64,000 bases of DNA from Alteribacillus sp041949975 (GTDB lineage: Bacteria > Bacillota > Bacilli > Bacillales > Marinococcaceae), in contig NZ_JBHFQG010000016.1 in assembly GCF_041949975.1 (NCBI RefSeq), forward strand, positions 1-64,000, given 5' to 3'. A program made the translations under genes and the position numbers. Of the stretch, positions 61,111-64,000 are shown piece by piece. Every line of letters starts with the position of its first letter. Position 1 is the stretch's first letter. The notes under the pieces were generated by a model. That model was given only the letters and a program-made list of their open reading frames with translations, searched no databases and had not been told where the DNA came from.

Positions 61111-63996
61111 TTAAGAAGACGATGGCTCAGCTACCTGCTCGGCTTGTAATAGCTTTTCTTCCATTCGTTTTTGTTCTCTTTCTAGAATCGGCTCTAAATA
61201 ATAGCCCGTGTAAGATTCTTTTACTTTCACGACTTCTTCAGGCGGTCCATTTGCCACAAGTTTCCCGCCTTTGTCACCGCCTTCCGGACCAAGGTCGATG
61301 ATATAGTCTACTGTTTTAATAACGTCCAAATTATGCTCAATAACAAGAACGGTATCTCCATTTTCTACAAGACGCTGAAGCACCGTCAAAAGTCTGTCAA
61401 TATCGTCTATATGGAGACCAGTTGTCGGTTCATCCAGAATATACAGTGATTTACCAGTAGAGCGGCGGTGCAGCTGACTGGCCAATTTCACCCGCTGTGC
61501 TTCTCCTCCGGAAAGGGTCGTTGCAGGCTGGCCAAGTTTAATATAACCGAGTCCTACGTCAAAGAGCGTCTGGATTTTACGTTTAATTTTCGGGATATTT
61601 TCAAAAAATGTGAGTGCTTCTTCTACTGTCATAGCGAGCACATCAGCGATATTCTTCCCTTTGTACCGTATGTCTAAAGTATCACGATTATACCTTTTTC
61701 CGCCGCATTCTTCGCATGGGACGTATACATCCGGCAGAAAATGCATTTCAATTTTTATAATGCCGTCTCCTTTACATGCTTCACAACGGCCGCCTCTTAC
61801 ATTAAAGCTAAAGCGTCCCTTTTGATAACCGCGCATTTTTGCTTCGTTCGTCATCGCAAATACTTCACGAATATTATCGAAAACTCCGGTATATGTCGCC
61901 GGATTAGAACGCGGCGTTCGGCCGATAGGGGACTGGTCAATATCGATCACTTTCTCAAGCTGATCAATTCCTTCAATTTTTTTGTGGTTCCCCGGCTTTT
62001 CTTTGCCGCGGTGCAGCTTTTGAGACAAAGATTTGTATAAGATGTCATTGATTAATGTACTTTTTCCGGAACCTGAAACACCGGTGATAGCAGTAAACAG
62101 ACCGAGCGGGATATCTACATTGGTATTTTTAAGGTTGTTTTCTTTTGCTCCTTTTATTTTAAGCCAGCGTCCTTGCGGCTCCCTGCGTTCTGCTGGAAGC
62201 GGGATGAATTTTTTGCCGGATAAATACTGTCCGGTTAAGGACTTCTCGTCTTCTTTTATTTCGTCCGGGGTTCCTTCAGAGGTGATATAGCCCCCGTGCA
62301 CACCTGCCCCCGGTCCGATATCTACAATGTGGTCAGCCGCCAGCATTGTGTCTTCATCATGCTCCACGACAATCAAAGTATTACCAAGGTCTCTCATTCT
62401 CTCAAGCGTACGGATTAAACGATTATTATCGCGCTGGTGAAGCCCAATTGAAGGCTCATCCAGTATATAAAGTACGCCCATTAAAGAGGAACCTATTTGG
62501 GTGGCAAGCCTTATTCGCTGCGCTTCTCCTCCGGACAGTGTGCCGGCTGAACGGCTTAAGGTTAAATAATCAAGCCCGACATTTACTAAAAAGCTGAGCC
62601 TTTCTTCAATTTCACGCAGGATTAAGCGAGCAATCGCGAGTTCTTTCTCGGTTAGTTCCAGGTTTTCAAAGAAACTCTTTGCATCTTTCACAGAAAGCTC
62701 TGTCGTTTGGCCGATATGACTGCCCGCTACTTTCACGGCTAAACTTTCTTTGCGGAGGCGGTAGCCTTTACAAGTCGGACACGGATTGCGTGCCATATAT
62801 TGTTCCATTTGCTCGCGGATATAATCAGATACTGTTTCGTGATAGCGTCTGGATATATTCCGTAATACTCCCTCAAAATAAATCTGCCGTTCTTTTACAG
62901 TGCCCCGGTCATTTTCATACCGGAAAGTAACCTTTTCTCTGCCGCTTCCGTGTAAAATAATGTCCATTTGCTGCTTCGGAATATCTTTAACAGGCACGTC
63001 CATGTCGATGCCAAAGTGGTGACAAACGGATTCTAAGAGCTGCGGATAATATTGAGAGCTGGTCGGCTCCCAGGCAGCGATCGCATGGTTTCTAATCGTC
63101 CGCTCCCAATCCGGAATAACAAGCTCTTCGTCCACTTCAAGTTTGCTGCCAAGACCATCACACGTTGGGCACGCGCCATACGGACTGTTAAAAGAAAACA
63201 AACGCGGCTCAAGCTCTCCTATAGAAAAGCCGCAATATGGACAAGCGTGGTGCTGGTTAAACAGCAGTTCCTCTTCTCCAATTACATCTATTAGCCCTTT
63301 TCCTCCGCTTAAATCAAGAGCAGTTTCCAGAGAGTCAGCAAGACGGGTTTCTACGCCATCTTTAATTACGATGCGATCCACAACTGCTTCGATGTCATGC
63401 TTTTTATTTTTCTCAAGATTAAATTCTTCACTGACTTCCCGCATTTCACCATCAACCCGGACACGGACAAACCCTCTTTGTTTCAGGTCTTCAAGAACCT
63501 TCACATGCTCTCCTTTCCGCCCTGACACAAGCGGAGAGAGAATCTGCATTTTGGTACGCTCCGGGTAAGCAAGCATACGGTCCACCATCTGCTGCACCGT
63601 TTGAGACGAGATCTCAACATTATGCTTCGGACAGACAGGCCGGCCTATTCTTGCAAACAAAAGCCGTAAGTAATCATATATCTCCGTTACCGTGCCCACC
63701 GTGGAGCGGGGATTACGGCTTGTTGTTTTTTGGTCAATAGAAATGGCTGGAGACAGCCCTTCAATCGAATCGACATCTGGTTTATCCATTTGCCCTAGAA
63801 ACTGCCGGGCATACGCAGATAAGGACTCGACATAGCGGCGCTGGCCTTCAGCGTAAATCGTATCAAATGCAAGCGATGATTTACCCGAACCAGACAGCCC
63901 TGTAAAAACGACCAGCTTATCTCGCGGGATTGTCACATCAATATCTTTTAAATTGTGGGAACGAGCACCTTTTATTCGTAAGTTTTCAAGAGCCAT
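61111..63996 (-). CDS. uvrA: Excinuclease ABC subunit A
   Basis: UvrA recognises DNA damage in nucleotide excision repair. The 961-residue protein has two ABC ATPase halves with Walker A motifs GLSGSGKSSLAFDT and GVSGSGKSTLINDI and signature LSGGEAQRIRLATQ and LSGGEAQRVKLASQ. It also has zinc modules CPYCGFSIGELEPR with CPTCDGLG, and CEACKGDGIIK with CEECGGKRY. The gene is complete to four bases from the window edge; uvrB is expected just beyond. Confidence 0.98.
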   Translation of the reverse strand: MALENLRIKGARSHNLKDIDVTIPRDKLVVFTGLSGSGKSSLAFDTIYAEGQRRYVESLSAYARQFLGQMDKPDVDSIEGLSPAISIDQKTTSRNPRSTVGTVTEIYDYLRLLFARIGRPVCPKHNVEISSQTVQQMVDRMLAYPERTKMQILSPLVSGRKGEHVKVLEDLKQRGFVRVRVDGEMREVSEEFNLEKNKKHDIEAVVDRIVIKDGVETRLADSLETALDLSGGKGLIDVIGEEELLFNQHHACPYCGFSIGELEPRLFSFNSPYGACPTCDGLGSKLEVDEELVIPDWERTIRNHAIAAWEPTSSQYYPQLLESVCHHFGIDMDVPVKDIPKQQMDIILHGSGREKVTFRYENDRGTVKERQIYFEGVLRNISRRYHETVSDYIREQMEQYMARNPCPTCKGYRLRKESLAVKVAGSHIGQTTELSVKDAKSFFENLELTEKELAIARLILREIEERLSFLVNVGLDYLTLSRSAGTLSGGEAQRIRLATQIGSSLMGVLYILDEPSIGLHQRDNNRLIRTLERMRDLGNTLIVVEHDEDTMLAADHIVDIGPGAGVHGGYITSEGTPDEIKEDEKSLTGQYLSGKKFIPLPAERREPQGRWLKIKGAKENNLKNTNVDIPLGLFTAITGVSGSGKSTLINDILYKSLSQKLHRGKEKPGNHKKIEGIDQLEKVIDIDQSPIGRTPRSNPATYTGVFDNIREVFAMTNEAKMRGYQKGRFSFNVRGGRCEACKGDGIIKIEMHFLPDVYVPCEECGGKRYNRDTLDIRYKGKNIADVLAMTVEEALTFFENIPKIKRKIQTLFDVGLGYIKLGQPATTLSGGEAQRVKLASQLHRRSTGKSLYILDEPTTGLHIDDIDRLLTVLQRLVENGDTVLVIEHNLDVIKTVDYIIDLGPEGGDKGGKLVANGPPEEVVKVKESYTGYYLEPILEREQKRMEEKLLQAEQVAEPSSS

Positions 63997-64000
63997 AGAG

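Overview
The window looks like a chromosomal segment of an endospore-forming member of the Bacillaceae, most likely a halo- or alkaliphilic relative of Bacillus. It carries alpha/beta- and gamma-type spore proteins, a KatX-like catalase, Crh/HPrK carbon control, sigma-54 (SigL), CtsR, CggR and CcpA-type sites, and AGGAGG-type ribosome binding sites. Gene order from about 19.4 kb to the right end follows Bacillus subtilis closely: ssrA, smpB, rnr, esterase, secG, eno-pgm-tpi-pgk, gapA-cggR, sigL, clpP, crh-whiA-yvcK-rapZ-yvcI, trxB, TPR gene, hisZGDBHAFI, yvoF-ppaX-yvoD-lgt-hprK, yvlDCB, uvrA. Most genes are on the minus strand.

Layout. 1-164: end of an IS256-like element. 0.3-1.5 kb: LiaG/LiaF-like envelope genes, one frameshifted. 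1.7-3.4 kb: ilvD (plus strand). 3.5-6 kb: an MFS exporter and a decayed OFA-type transporter. 6-10 kb: formate dehydrogenase operon (fdhF, DUF1641 partner, two very small coupled genes). 10-11.7 kb: class IV PHA synthase phaC-phaR. 11.9-13.4 kb: small genes, some spore-related. 13.4-15 kb: catalase. 15.9-16.9 kb: a greatly enlarged, repeat-built gamma-type spore protein. 17-19.2 kb: a group IIC intron relic behind the terminator of a YhfK-like gene, and a broken MaoC-like gene. 19.36-20.0 kb: tmRNA gene interrupted in its T-loop by a 276-nt group I intron. 20-24.6 kb: smpB, rnr, two esterases (one frameshifted). 24.8-27.2 kb: a kdgR-kdgK-eda operon inserted between secG and the esterases. 27.4-36.7 kb: secG, lower glycolysis, sigL. 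36.8-44 kb: clpP, crh cluster, trxB. 44.3-51 kb: histidine operon. 51.3-54.4 kb: secreted GH97 glycosidase split by an in-frame stop, with a cre site upstream. 54.6-64 kb: yvoF-ppaX-yvoD-lgt-hprK, yvlDCB and uvrA.

How it works together. CggR gates glycolysis. Crh and HprK/phosphatase, with PpaX removing the pyrophosphate released by HPr-Ser-P phosphorolysis, feed CcpA control; good cre sites lie before sigL and the GH97 gene. RNase R, SmpB and tmRNA form the ribosome-rescue module. Lesions (frameshifts or premature stops) occur in the DUF4097, OFA, a small 79-codon gene, MaoC-like, second esterase and GH97 genes. I saw none in the conserved core genes, which suggests accessory-gene decay rather than uniform sequencing error.

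Most notable: the intron-split tmRNA gene, the lysine-free eight-motif gamma-type SASP, the group IIC intron relic sitting directly after a terminator, an apparent ATT start codon for the IclR-type regulator, and the tiny CxxC protein of the formate dehydrogenase operon.
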